Source: Aculops lycopersici
Taxonomy: Eukaryota; Arthropoda; Arachnida; Trombidiformes; Eriophyidae
DNA: 64,000 nucleotides
Direction: 5' to 3'
NCBI GenBank assembly: GCA_015350385.1
Contig: WNKI01000002.1
Location: 1,310,989-1,374,988 of the forward strand
Part shown: in pieces, positions 29,707 to 41,600 of the stretch
Numbering within the stretch: the first letter of the stretch is position 1
Layout: each line of letters begins with the position of its first letter
Translations under genes and position numbers: made by a program
Notes under the pieces: model-generated
The model's database searches: none
What the model saw: the letters and a program-made list of their open reading frames with translations, nothing else
Told to the model about the DNA's origin: nothing

Positions 29707-31023
29707 ATGTATTTTTGGCGCAACACTGGAAGCAGTCGCGTTTGGTGGTCTTCGATTACAAAGCAACTAAATGAGCCTCCCGGAGAGTGAGAGATGTGCC
29801 GAACTTGTGTATCAGCGAGAGAAAAGAACTAGTGGCTTAACTCAAGAATACTTAGTATGAGTATACAAGTGTATGCTAGGAGAAAGAAAAAAATTTGAAG
29901 CTAGTTAATAAATAGCTTCTCAGCCATCTCGCTACGCTCCTTCAAGAATCACCTCTTCTCTCGTCCGAGATTTTACTACATGTTAGTCCATAAGCTTAAC
30001 TCAGCCAGAGCAAATGCGTCAAGCGGTGAGGGAAACCATTTGCCAGAGGTAACCAGCGAGAGGCAGGCCACTTGTTGCACCTTCCGGCGGCTACTCTGTC
30101 TACAAGTATGTGTGTGTGTGTGTTCTCTAAGGTGGTTAACAAGCCAACAGTGCAGCTACTTGTGTTTTAAAATGAGCCAGGTATTTAACAGGTGAACAAG
30201 GAAAAAAGAAATCCTCGGCCTCTTGACTCTAACCTAACATATCATCATCCATCTTTCTTATCGGAACGTTTCTTCTTGCTTCTCTTTCTCTTTGGAAGCT
30301 ACTCATTACTTGATTGTTGGGCTCCATGTTGAGCCAACGGTGGCAGTCAGAGTTGGAGCTGTAGAGGCGGCGGCAGTGGCGCTCCCATCGAAACCTTACC
30401 TGCCATTCGATTGGCTCTCATTTGCCGCGACTACTAATTGCTACCGATCGGCCATACGTCCAGCCAACTTACTGGCCAGATCTTGCACAATTCTGGGCGC
30501 GGCATTTGAGCTAACCGTCAGGTCCCTCGCTTGCTTGCTTACTTGGTTGACACTCGAAAAAACCGCCAGACTTTGCTCCTCGAGGAAATTGGACACTAGC
30601 GCTGAATCAATTAGGCTAAGCGTCGGGGAGCTCAGGTTTAGATTCGAGTTTCGTTTTGAGTGACATCACAGGATGCTGCTTATCGTTTTCGTGGTCGTGG
30701 TTACTCAAACGTAGATGGAACGTCAATGCCAATTAAGCGTCCACTTGTTGCGAGTCAAGTTAAACTTACACTGCATCAAGAAACGAGCAATGTAATCAAG
30801 TCTTAATCTCCACTCTCAGTTTCTTAGAGTGTTCGGGTATCAACGAAGAATCAGCATTAGTGAGAGTGGACTTTTGCCGATCAGATAGGAGACTCACTCT
30901 AGTGACGTGACTTTCAAGTTTATTGCTCGTTTATCGAGATCCTTGTGAGCGTATTCGGTTGCCATCCACTACACTGACTGGAGTGACATAATACTGGCGA
31001 ACAAGAGCAAAGAAACGAGAGAG

Positions 31024-31055
31024 CGAGTTGGCCATCAAAGTGGATGGCCAACTCG
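31024..31055. repeat. Perfect 13-bp hairpin with a 6-base loop
   Basis: CGAGTTGGCCATC (31024-31036) and GATGGCCAACTCG (31043-31055) are exact complements around AAAGTG, in non-coding DNA. Confidence 0.85.
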
Positions 31056-32838
31056 AGGAGGAGCGAGATGTGACATTCAAGTGGCCGGACTTTTGCCGCA
31101 TCATTCCAGTGACTTTTGTTGGCAAATGGCTAGCATCCCGACAAGTGACTCACGTACACCTGCAGCGAGAAGTCTGTTGGATTAAAGTTTAGTACATTAC
31201 TAGAAACAAACTAGACGACGAGGACTCATCATGCGCTTAATAGCTCGCCTTTTCAAAGTTTACTCTCACTCTCTTAAATTGGATACTAACCACGATTACG
31301 AAACACAAGACTTGGCCAAAGCGATTTCTTTAAATTTGATTGCCGGAATTCAGCTATCACCAAGTTTACGATACTTTTCCCCTTGCTCGCAATCGCTGTC
31401 GCCGCCCTCAGCTCAAACAGTTTCCTCTCAGCGGCTCATTAGCGGCCGGCCAAATGGCGCTCAGGTATTCCTCTTAATTGTCCGCAATCGACAGACCAGA
31501 CGACAAGCAAGCGAGATATTAACTCCACGTCCTTGCCGCTACCCTTGCAACGCCTCTACCGATACAACGCCAACACCTTTGCCTGCCGGCGCAACAGTAA
31601 CATGCAACCTAAATGGTTCGGCTAACTCGCTAAGCGGCCCCCTCATTCCAATCGCTTGAGCTTGTCGATCGGATAGAAAACTTATATCTCTCTATTTATC
31701 GGCTTTCAGACTACTTGAGACTGATTGAGCTTTGGGTAGTTCCTCTCTTTTTTGCTCTCTCATTACGGTTAATCATCTCGTCGGGCTTGTCGGAGTGAGC
31801 GCGAGCAACGAGCGCGTTCGGGAGGCAACGAAACAAGCGAGCAAGAGAGGTAAAGATGGAAAGATACATACCTGCAAGCAGTGGAAGCAGCCACAGGTTG
31901 TTGGTTGCGAGCGACTGTTGGTGGCGCTCGCACGCTCGCCTTACTCCATGAGATCAGTGGCTGCAAACCGAGTTTACTGTTCAATTGGCTCGCTTGTTTC
32001 TCGGGAGGCAGCAGGCGAGTTGCTCTGCTTTTCTTGGTTACTTTAGGAGGCAGTAGCAGTGGCAACTCCGATTGGCAAGACTGGAACCGCAAGCCGGCGA
32101 GCGAGCTACTTTTCCAAGAAGAGTCCGCTAGTTTCAGGTGGGCGTTAGGCGCCCACAAACGCAACGCAACTTAACTCAAACTGAATGAGGAGAGAAGAGA
32201 AGAAACTTGGACGTCACTGATCTTGGCAACCAAATTGTAGTTCAACCAATGGAAAGTCGAGGTGGCAACTGTAGCTGAGAAAATGACTCGGCTGCGCCGT
32301 TGAGCGTCGCCGTCGCCTCTTTCTGTGAGCTTAGGATTCTCGGGAATCCTTGCCTATCTCTTAGCAATTCGCGCCCTCACTCGCTCGCTTAACTCTCGAC
32401 GACCAGCCCAATCAACTGGTGCCTGTTGTTGCTGCTGTTGCTTCAAGTTACCTGTTGCTAACAATCTAACCAGCCACAGGTAACTTATAGCCCTCCACCC
32501 GGTTAGCTAGCTTACCGAGAGCGAATTAATTTAAAAACTCTCTTCTCGTGTAGTGGAGTTGTCGTCATGGTTGTTGTTTCGGTTGTAGTTGTCGCGCTTG
32601 CAATGCATAGACACTCGCCAGCTACCTGACTTGCCGACTAACTCTAATCTCTCGCCAGTCAGTTAGCCAAGTCAAGTAAATTTAAAAAGAGAGACCAACT
32701 CGCCGGTTGCAGGTGTAAAATGAGTAATTGCTTATAGCACAAATGAGTTGTGAGGTGTTTTCTGTGCAAGTCTCTCTTTCCCTTGATATCTCCTCTTTCC
32801 ATCCTTCTATCAACTCAACCATCTCATTCCTACCCGAC

Positions 32839-32867
32839 AGCCAGCCAGCCAGCCAGCCAGCCAGCCA
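32839..32867. repeat. (AGCC)n tetranucleotide repeat
   Basis: About seven uninterrupted AGCC units occur in non-coding DNA. Shorter runs of the same unit recur at many other places in the window. Confidence 0.85.
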
Positions 32868-34161
32868 ACTACAACTCATCTCAATGAACGCGTTACTCTA
32901 ATCAGTCGCAGATAGATATCCTGCTACAAGAATCCGCAGCCTTAGAGTGGGAGTCTCGCGTATTTTTTCCGAGCTGTTTAGATCGAGAGTAACGCAATTA
33001 TCAATATTATTATTATTATTATATTGAGATGGGCTGGAGTTAGTTAGCCGACAAACCAACTGACTGCCACTATCTGCTGGCCAACTGCCGGTTCTGGTTC
33101 TGGTTGTTGTTGTTGTCGCTGCCGCCGCCACCTTCGCCAGATATTTGCTAGCATCGTCTACCACTTTGCCAGCTTAATGGAACTGGAGCGCGCTTAAATT
33201 AAGTGCATGTTTTTTATCAGCTCAGACACAAACCGGGCGAGAGCGAGGATGCAACAGGTAGTTTGCCTCGCTGCGGCATGGCATTTCCTCTTTTTGCTTT
33301 CAATTTCGTTCAACCGAAGCAACGGGCCTATCAGCATTGAGCATCACCATCAAAATCAAATCATAGCAAAAGAGCTTTCGCCCCAAACTTATGAGATAGT
33401 GAGCCAAAACGTCGTCTGTCCAAAAAGACTAACTAACGGCAACGCCAATGCTGCAGTCAAGATTAACTGCAGTTTACATGATTGATAACAACTACGACAA
33501 TGAGACATTACACGCCGAGCCACACTGAGCGGCTACTGTCCTTTTTCAATGCTCTTGATCTGCTAATGATGGTTTTGTTGGTGGTGGTCGTCTTCGCTGC
33601 TCTTTTGGGAGCTCAACTCTTCCAACGCAACTATAGGATCCAGCCCATTTATAGGAGCGAACCCTTCCACTTGCGAGCAAACATTAATCAGTCGCGACAG
33701 GTGATCGTTATCTTGATCGTAAAAATTTCAATTAACAACAATTGCAAGTTGAAGTTGAATTTAAAGTGAGGAGAAGAGTAGAAAAGTAATAACAATTGTT
33801 CTGCTTGGTGATTTGCTGGCTCGGCCAATTTGGTTTTTATTCATTCATTCGCTCATCTAAATTACTAAATAACCAACTTGGCCTTCTACATTCACTCCTT
33901 CCACTGGCCGAATGTGATCTGCACAAGAGACGACAAAAACAGCAACAACAACAACAACAACCTGTTGTGGTTCTTCTCGTTGTTTTTCGACGAAGCCAGC
34001 CAACTCTTTCCACTCTCCTCCGCTCAGCTATTCTAAATTTAGTTGCCTAACAAACACAAAACTAAACTAGCTAACCTCGCCCATGGTCTTGATGCTAGCC
34101 GTCGAGTTTGACGCTTGTACTAAGGGTGTGCTCAAGTTGATGGAGCCGGCGTTTGGCCAGC

Positions 34162-37100
34162 TCAGGTCGAACCATGACTGCCACCGCTACTACTACTACT
34201 GCAATCCAACGACGGCGACCTTATCATGATTGTCTGCAATAAGGGCCCTAGATTCGGGCTGGTAACATTTGATGGCGACAACGAGGACGACAACGAGGAT
34301 GTTGTCGAGCAAGTCGACGATAGTGAATTTTGTCTAGATCTCTGGCTTGGTTGTTGTTGCTGCTGCTGCTGGTTGTTGGATGCCGAGTTGCCTGACTTTG
34401 AGCCGTTGGTTGCACTTGCATTCGCAGACGTCAAGTTTTGCTCCTGTCGCTTGGCGTGCGATATTCGAGAGCTCGACTTATCGTGATGGTTGTGATTACT
34501 ATACAGATGATTAGTAATCATATTTCCATCATAATTGTGGAATCGGTAGGTTCGTTTAGCAGGTTGTTGTTGCTGCTGACTATTGACTGACTTCGTTGCA
34601 TTCGGTTTGAGATTGTTGTCTTGATTGTTCCCGGCTACCTGGTGCTTGTTATCTCCAGCATCCGGAGCACAGGCGACACCCTTAGCTTGTCGCTTATTGT
34701 CTCGCTTTGCACCACAGCCACCTGCATCATGTCCAGTGTTTCCTTTAGCTTCTGACGAATAAGAGCTATTACTACACCTGTCGTCGATACTTGGAATGTT
34801 AGTGGCAATGTTGGCGACTAATTCGCGTATACCCTCCTCGCTTATGTTCAAGCTTTGACTTTGACTCCTGTATTGTAAACAATCACTTGTATTACCCGTA
34901 AGTGTTGTAGGTGTAGCTGTTGCCGTTATCGTGTTTGTATTTTGAAAACACATTTGCTGATTATTATCATTGATACTATTACTATTATTTGTCGTCGTGG
35001 TTGTTGACTGGCGCAAAGAGCCCGCAGTCAATGGATTGTCTTGGGTTGTTGAGCTATTACTAGTTTGAATGGTTATAATACCATTACTATGATTATTTAG
35101 GTTGATCATGTTCGTACTACCTGTTGGTTGGTGCGAATATTGCAAGTTGTTTTGACTTAAATTGTTATTGTTGTTGTTGCTTAAGATTAAATTATTTGAA
35201 GGCTGTCCACTTCCGGTCTGAGTAATCATGGCCTGATTCTGAACTGATGCCATTTGTATGGGCTGTATAGCATAGTTGAATCGTCCATTAGTTGTTGGTC
35301 CAACAGTTGTTTGAATTTGCTGTTGTGGTAGTTGTTGCTGTTGGGTGAATTGATTGCCTCCATTGTCATATTGGTTGATGCCATTGATATTTGTTGCAGA
35401 GGAATTACTCGCCAATCGAAGTACTGAAAGACCATTGATATCATTCAACGTCAGTGTCACCTGTTGCGGTTGCGCTGGCTGGGGTATTAGATTGAAGCCA
35501 TTGTTGGTGATATTATTTCTCGCCTGTTGGAAATGTTGTCGAATCGGTTGCTGCTGCTGTTGTCTTTGAGCCAGCTGATTAGGATTAGTGATACCTAGAA
35601 TTTGAATTGGCTGAGCCTCGTTTGGTCCTCTACTGAATCCCCCAGCCGGGATGCCGACAATGGCCAGTGTTACAGGTGTCACAAAAGCCTTATCGTGCCC
35701 ATTCTGTTGCAGCTGATGGGAGATTATTTGAAATTGTTGCGGTTGCTGATGATTGATATGCGAGGAGTTAGTCGGGTTCACCTGTTGCTGCTGTATGGGT
35801 ATAAATGCGGTCGCTGAACCATTTTGCTGACTTGGCTGGTATTTCAATCCTTGATTTATAATACCATTCGTTAGGATGACCTGTTGAGGTTGGAGTGGTG
35901 GATGTTGCTGTTGCTGCTGTTGTGGTTGATAATGATGATGATGTTTTTGGTGTAAATCTGATTGATTGTTCATCACAATCCTTTGAACAGCGAGTTGCTG
36001 TTGACCTCCATTACCTGGTTGTTGCTGTTGCATAACAACTGGACTCACTAACTGCTTTCCATCATTTGACCCAAACGAGTTCTTGTTAATCATCTTTTTC
36101 AAAGCGCTTGGTCCTGAGGCAAGCTTACTCCTACCTTTTTGTATCTTAGTCTTCGAGGACGATCCAGGATTTCTCTTCACCTCAGTGGATCGGCTCTTCC
36201 GGCGTCTCGCCCTCTTGGATGGTCCATCCTTTGAGCGGCCATCCATGCTACAACCTGTGTGTTCCTTCGATCTAATTACCGGCACCTGCAACTGACTAGC
36301 ATCACAGGTTCCATCTGCTGTTTGTGTCGCCAATTCTCTCAGCCTTGAGATATAGAAGGCGGCCAATTTGAGAGTAGTTATCTTGGTTAGCTTAACTGGT
36401 TGGCCATCCTGGCCCCTTGGTTGGTGAGTGGCGGACGTAGATGACGATGATTTATGACTACCACTACTACTACTACTACTACCACCACCACCACCTCGTC
36501 TACTGCCACCATGATTGTTCATCTGGTCTGATTCCTCGTTACTAACTAATTGCTGGATCAACTCAACAGGTACAGCCTTCTTCAGTTTCTCAAATGCCTT
36601 ATTGATTTCACGCATTCGTATCCTCTCGCGAGCGTTCGCTGTGCACCGCCTATATTTGTTGCCTGGATTCGATGATGACGAAGATCGACTTCTTCTCGAG
36701 CCTCCAGAGATGGTGATGGTTGTTGAAGCATCATCTTGAGCCGAGGACATTCCATCGTCATCGGCCTCTATACTCAGACTTCCATCTCGAGTAATGGAAT
36801 CATTCATCATGTCATCATCCTTATGAGGTCTCTTGATTTCGCCACCTGTTGGCAGGTGTGAATGCCCCTGCTCTTCAGCGTGTGGATTGGTGGTTTTGGT
36901 ATTGGTTGTGGAGTTGGTGTCTTGGTGTTTCATGGTTTCCAATGAAGAACTTGAAAGCAAGTCTCCATTGTGGTGGGTCGAGAATAAAGGTGAGGGTGAG
37001 AATGAGTCAAAGTCTTCGATGATCTTGGTGAGCTGAAGTTGATCCAACGAATCTTGAGCATCGTCGTCGTCCTCGGCGTCGCCATCATCGTCGTCCTGCA

Positions 37101-38175
37101 AAATCCTATTCAATTCTGGTTGCTTTCTCTCGACTCCCATAGATACGGACAAAGATTCTTGGTTAATCTTTTTGCTTCTCTTTAGATTTTGTAGCTCCTG
37201 ATACAATAGAAGCTCGTCGTCGACTATTTGATCGAGCAACATTCCATCGTTGCTATTGCCGCTATTGGGAAGCAGATTTTGCTGAGTTAGATGGTGGTGT
37301 TGGTGGTGATTGCTGTTGAGATTCAGTTGTTGTTGCTGTTGTTGGTGGTGATGATGGTGTTGCTGCTGCTGTTGCTCATGGTTATTGTGATGGTTAGGAT
37401 TCAATGGCTGATACAACTTGTTGGTGTAATATTTTCTACTTGGGTCATTGTTTAACACTGTGCTCTCCTCGAAGCAAGTGGCAATAAATGCCTCCTCCTC
37501 GTCGTCTACATAATTTGTTGTCGCTGTCTCTTGGTTATTGTTGTGCATTTCAAAATGTTCACAGTCGTTTGCCATACCACTAAAACTATCAGCCACCAAA
37601 CTTGAGTCTTGACCCTTCTCGTGGATATTTTGAAGATGGCTATGGCTGTCCAACTGCTGACTACTAAACTGCTGACTACAATCATCACCACTATTACTGC
37701 TGCTCATTTGCATTGTGTTTCCTACAACTAAATGGTACATTTTATCGCCTGTTGCTGGTGTTGTTGTTGTTGAAGCTAAACTACCTTTAACACTTGAGTT
37801 AAATTCATCCTGATCGTCGAATGAAAAATCAAACTGACCATCATCCGGAGAGGGAAACATTTGACTTAGTTGGTGATGTTCATGATCTTGGTCACTGGAT
37901 GTTCTTGTCATTGCTGTTGCTTGCGATGTTTGAGCTGGTACACAGTCACTTGTTGTAGTTGAGTTTATCATAGTTTCGTGCATCTCTTCTATTATTTCGC
38001 TATTGCTGCTAACCTGTAAATAATCTTGTAAATTTGAATATTCTTCCTTCTCTTCCTCTTGGCTCTGACTTGCATGACAATTTCTATTTGAGTCTCTTGA
38101 TATCAGCTTGTTTTCGTTTCTCTGTTCCACTTGCCGATTATTACATCCCTCCGCCACGTCCAATCTAACCATCAT
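34162..38175 (-). CDS. Large bHLH transcription factor with Delilah-like motif and very long loop
   Basis: The 1337-residue product starts at the ATG 38173-38175; only a TTG extends the frame upstream, and TTACAG just before the ATG could be a splice acceptor from a leader exon. The bHLH domain is at about residues 505-615: basic region and helix 1 YRRCTANARERIRMREINKA then FEKLKKAVP, and helix 2 KLTKITTLKLAAFYISRLRE. The KLTKITTL helix-2 start recalls arthropod Delilah/Taxi (tendon-cell and wing factor), but assignment is tentative. The Glu of NARER and following Arg needed for E-box contact are present. Helix 1 and helix 2 are separated by 58 Ser/Gly/Gln-rich residues, far longer than usual. 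The rest is Gln-, Asn-, Ser- and His-rich, typical of activation or repression regions. It has no visible intron and is flanked by long non-coding DNA. Confidence 0.88.
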   Translation of the reverse strand: MMVRLDVAEGCNNRQVEQRNENKLISRDSNRNCHASQSQEEEKEEYSNLQDYLQVSSNSEIIEEMHETMINSTTTSDCVPAQTSQATAMTRTSSDQDHEHHQLSQMFPSPDDGQFDFSFDDQDEFNSSVKGSLASTTTTPATGDKMYHLVVGNTMQMSSSNSGDDCSQQFSSQQLDSHSHLQNIHEKGQDSSLVADSFSGMANDCEHFEMHNNNQETATTNYVDDEEEAFIATCFEESTVLNNDPSRKYYTNKLYQPLNPNHHNNHEQQQQQHHHHHQQQQQQLNLNSNHHQHHHLTQQNLLPNSGNSNDGMLLDQIVDDELLLYQELQNLKRSKKINQESLSVSMGVERKQPELNRILQDDDDGDAEDDDDAQDSLDQLQLTKIIEDFDSFSPSPLFSTHHNGDLLSSSSLETMKHQDTNSTTNTKTTNPHAEEQGHSHLPTGGEIKRPHKDDDMMNDSITRDGSLSIEADDDGMSSAQDDASTTITISGGSRRSRSSSSSNPGNKYRRCTANARERIRMREINKAFEKLKKAVPVELIQQLVSNEESDQMNNHGGSRRGGGGGSSSSSSGSHKSSSSTSATHQPRGQDGQPVKLTKITTLKLAAFYISRLRELATQTADGTCDASQLQVPVIRSKEHTGCSMDGRSKDGPSKRARRRKSRSTEVKRNPGSSSKTKIQKGRSKLASGPSALKKMINKNSFGSNDGKQLVSPVVMQQQQPGNGGQQQLAVQRIVMNNQSDLHQKHHHHYQPQQQQQQHPPLQPQQVILTNGIINQGLKYQPSQQNGSATAFIPIQQQQVNPTNSSHINHQQPQQFQIISHQLQQNGHDKAFVTPVTLAIVGIPAGGFSRGPNEAQPIQILGITNPNQLAQRQQQQQPIRQHFQQARNNITNNGFNLIPQPAQPQQVTLTLNDINGLSVLRLASNSSATNINGINQYDNGGNQFTQQQQLPQQQIQTTVGPTTNGRFNYAIQPIQMASVQNQAMITQTGSGQPSNNLILSNNNNNNLSQNNLQYSHQPTGSTNMINLNNHSNGIITIQTSNSSTTQDNPLTAGSLRQSTTTTTNNSNSINDNNQQMCFQNTNTITATATPTTLTGNTSDCLQYRSQSQSLNISEEGIRELVANIATNIPSIDDRCSNSSYSSEAKGNTGHDAGGCGAKRDNKRQAKGVACAPDAGDNKHQVAGNNQDNNLKPNATKSVNSQQQQQPAKRTYRFHNYDGNMITNHLYSNHNHHDKSSSRISHAKRQEQNLTSANASATNGSKSGNSASNNQQQQQQQPSQRSRQNSLSSTCSTTSSLSSSLSPSNVTSPNLGPLLQTIMIRSPSLDCSSSSSGGSHGST

Positions 38176-38583
38176 ATTCTGTAAGATGTCGATCAATTGT
38201 CAGACCCGCTCAAGGTTAGTGGCTGTTGGCTAGTTTTTGCACTGTCAAGAATGGATGCTAATAAAATTGAATTGATTAGTTCAAATAATAATCGGGTTAG
38301 TAATCTAATTTATTATGGCGTTTGCCGGTTACCATATACTAAAGCTTCAAAGATGGATAAAATTTCATCTTTGCATTGTGATACTAAAATTTCACAACTC
38401 TCGCTACCTGTCGAGTGGCTTCAGCGTTCGCTAATCCTCTTGCTGCTACAATAATCCTCTCCTTTCATTCCGCTAATCTCCTATTCTTTAGAATAAATTC
38501 AAACAAATAAATTAGAATGCAAATATATGAATGATTCAGTCGCTGAACTAGAATAGTATTGCACTTGGTGTTTTGGAGTTTTC

Positions 38584-38604
38584 ATATATATATATATATA
38601 TATA
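38584..38604. repeat. (AT)n microsatellite
   Basis: This is a run of about ten AT units, 409 bp upstream of the bHLH start codon. Confidence 0.85.
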
Positions 38605-41600
38605 AATAAACTTGGTGATTACCAAAAGCTCAGCATAAACTCTGGGGAAAGAATTCAAATTCTCGCGCAATTTGCCAGCGAATTGTAGCGAACTTTTTTC
38701 TCGATTTTCTCTCTCCACTTGGACACATATATTTGTCCATAAGCTTTCTTATTTTTGAAAATCTTTGCTCTAAAAGTTCCCAATCTCAAGAACTGGCCAC
38801 AATTTACCTGGACAACAAACTATTGTCCAATCACTCATTGGCTTTATTATGTGAACAGCGCTTGTGCAAATAAACCAGCACTTTGGCGGAGATTAATGAA
38901 GTCCGATGAGCATCAAACTTGCAATATGGACACTTCAATCTACTCAAACCCCCTAGCCAAATTCTATCGACCTGAAGATTGACTCAATACTAATCGCGAC
39001 TGTGACCATTGCAACTCTTTGTTTGCTCGCAACTTTTAACGCAAACACGAATATTGTTCTCTTTGTAACCTCCGCTTAGATTCGGTTTGGTTGAAACCAA
39101 AGAAAACAAAAGTCACTTGAAGAGAAGCTTCGTAGTCGTAAGAATCACATGAAGCAAACTGAAAACTGTCAACACAACCACTTGACACTCACCTGTTAGT
39201 GTTGATCCTTGTAACCTTATGGTCACTATTGAGTTGACTTGCAGTTTGAGTAAAAAACTCTTGAAGAAAAATGAAGAAAAACTTGTAAAGATAACTTGAA
39301 AACTTCTATTGATTTGGTTGCAGTTACCCTTTTCCCTTTCGATTCAACAGCTCCCAACACTCAGTCGGCTAGTCACCTGTAATGCTTACTGCCAGTTAGA
39401 TATTTAGTTATTTAGTGAGGGGAACACACTCTGCGACTACAACTAGGGTTTGCAAAAACTTAATGAACAACTTTTGTTTTATTATTGTAATCATCATCAT
39501 CAACGGCAGAGGCAGCAACTTCAAGTGGAGAAGAAACAACCTCGACTTCGTCGACCGGCGGCACAAGCAGCAGCATCAACTTGTTGCCAGTTTCGAACTG
39601 CAGTTGCGCGAACTCCGCTTTGCGCAGCAGGTAATCTTGGCACCACGCAAGATAACTGGCAGGTAAACCCCCTGGTGGCCAGGTGAGGAAACTGGAGTGG
39701 GTCTGCAGATACCATAATTGGCACAAATTTGCTTGCTACATTCTAGTGACTACCCCTTGGAATTAACACAAATGCTAATTAGAAACACAGGTACTGAATG
39801 GGAGGAATACATGAAGCAGTTGTGGACCAATTGTGGAAAATCAAAATGCTAGCGCCGCAAATCCAACAGGAAAGTCAAAAACTCTATCGCTGCTACATCT
39901 AACGACGACCACTACTACGAAAACCCAATAACACACGCAACAACAACAGCAATGGTAACAGGACGGCGACAACTGCAGTCGCTTTTTGGCTCACTTCTAG
40001 TCAAGTTCAATGATGAACAAAACCACCGCGGAGACTTTTAGGCCACAACGCACTTGATTGCCCGGCACGCTGCTTTACCTGTTGCGGCAAATGCAAAAAG
40101 TGCGAGTGGAAATCTTAATCTTTCTACTTCCCTCTATGAAAAGAGCAATAACATCTAACAGGTTGCCTCAGTTGTTGTTGTTGTTGTTTTTATATTTGTT
40201 TATGTTTATGTTCAGTGAGCAACCTGAAGTTTCGCGATGATGTCATGCCGAAACTCCAGGACTGAAAGGCAAAAACTCCTTCAACCCATCGCCGTCACCA
40301 TAGGCAGCCGAAAGTTAATGGGTCTTGCTCATTAATTTTCCGCCACCGTCGCCGCCATGCACAGGAAGTTTGCAAGAATCGCTACCAGCTTCGAAAAGGA
40401 GCAGTTGCAATCAACAAATGCTCCAGCAGAGCAGTCCAGCCTTTGATTACAAAAACGCTGCCGCCGCCTCAGAGTGTCGAGTACACTCAGATTGAGAGAC
40501 AGTCGGCGACACAGGAGCCCACTTGTCTTACTTTCTGGGCCATTAATCTCCTCGCGTTTGGCACTTGCTACTCCTGTTCCACTCTCTAGGGCACGTGTGA
40601 AGCCAACCACCAGTCAGCCATCTAGTCATCTTGTCAGTCGGTTGCATGGAACAGGTGTGCAAAACTAACTACTTGAGCTTGTAGTACGCGTACTAAACGC
40701 GTGTTTGTTTCCATTGCCTCCACAACCTGCGCAACTTATACTATCTCTTCCACTATCACCAAGAGCGAGCAAGATAACACAACAGAGTAAGAGGGATAAA
40801 GGGAGAGAGAAGGATTAAAAGAAATACAATGCACTGAGATATAGGCACAGGAGCAACTAGACGGTTGTTAATATTCTGCTGACGCAACACAGGAACTAAT
40901 CCACTGGTCGGAGAGTATAGCAACAGGTGGATGTGTTTGCCGCTCACACACAGATACACATGCACAATAATATAGACTCTTATATTGATTGTTGCTGTTT
41001 TCGTTAACCTAAATTGAGGTTGCAAGAATGAAACGACGATTGAGCAGTGAGTGAGGAGAGCCAAAGGGGAAAATGAAAACTCAAAGTTTCTATTTTGACT
41101 TTCTATTTATTCCGCTTGCCCACCCAAAAGTTATATTGGAGTTCACCTTGAAACGAGACAGTGGAACTAGAGCGCTCAACTGGTTGTTGTCAAATTTCCA
41201 TTGGTTGTAACTTATTTCATTCGGTCCTCTCTGGCCACTCGAGTTGCAGTCGAATGATAGAGTGAGTGAGGGAAACGGAGCAGCAGTTGAGCGCTAACTT
41301 TAGTTGCTCGGCCTTTTGATTTCACTAGCTCAATCTCATTAACTAACCAACAGTACCTGACTAATGCAAGCAAGAGGGCCAGCAAAAACAACATCAACAT
41401 ACACGAGATACTGAGCGAGAAAAACAATCAAAAGCTTGACGCCACCGCCGCCGCCAGGTAATCAATTTACGCCCACCACTTGTCCCTCTGGCTCTCTTAG
41501 CGCGATGGCGTCGTCGCTGCTGTTGTTGGCGCTGCTACCACTGCTGTAGCTGTAGCTGTTGTTGTTGTCAAGTCTTCGGCCGACTGATAGCAAGCCACTA

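Larger units (their letters stand above)
29707..34161. other. 4.5-kb non-coding stretch
   Basis: This lies between the PTCD2 stop and the bHLH stop. It holds the PTCD2 poly(A) signal (29907-29912), a 13-bp hairpin (31024-31055), an (AGCC)n tract (32839-32867), CAACAGGT/ACCTGTTG at 32450 and 33960, and a minus-strand AATAAA (TTTATT at 33836-33841) that may end the bHLH transcript. Two short frames with a signal-like and a membrane-like segment (33207-33485 and 33500-33769) are not convincing genes. Confidence 0.4.

Noticed and set aside
29434..29766. Minus-strand frame with regular SANSITLE repeats
   Set aside because: The regularity is the reverse of the 24-nt repeat in PTCD2; no independent start or context supports it.
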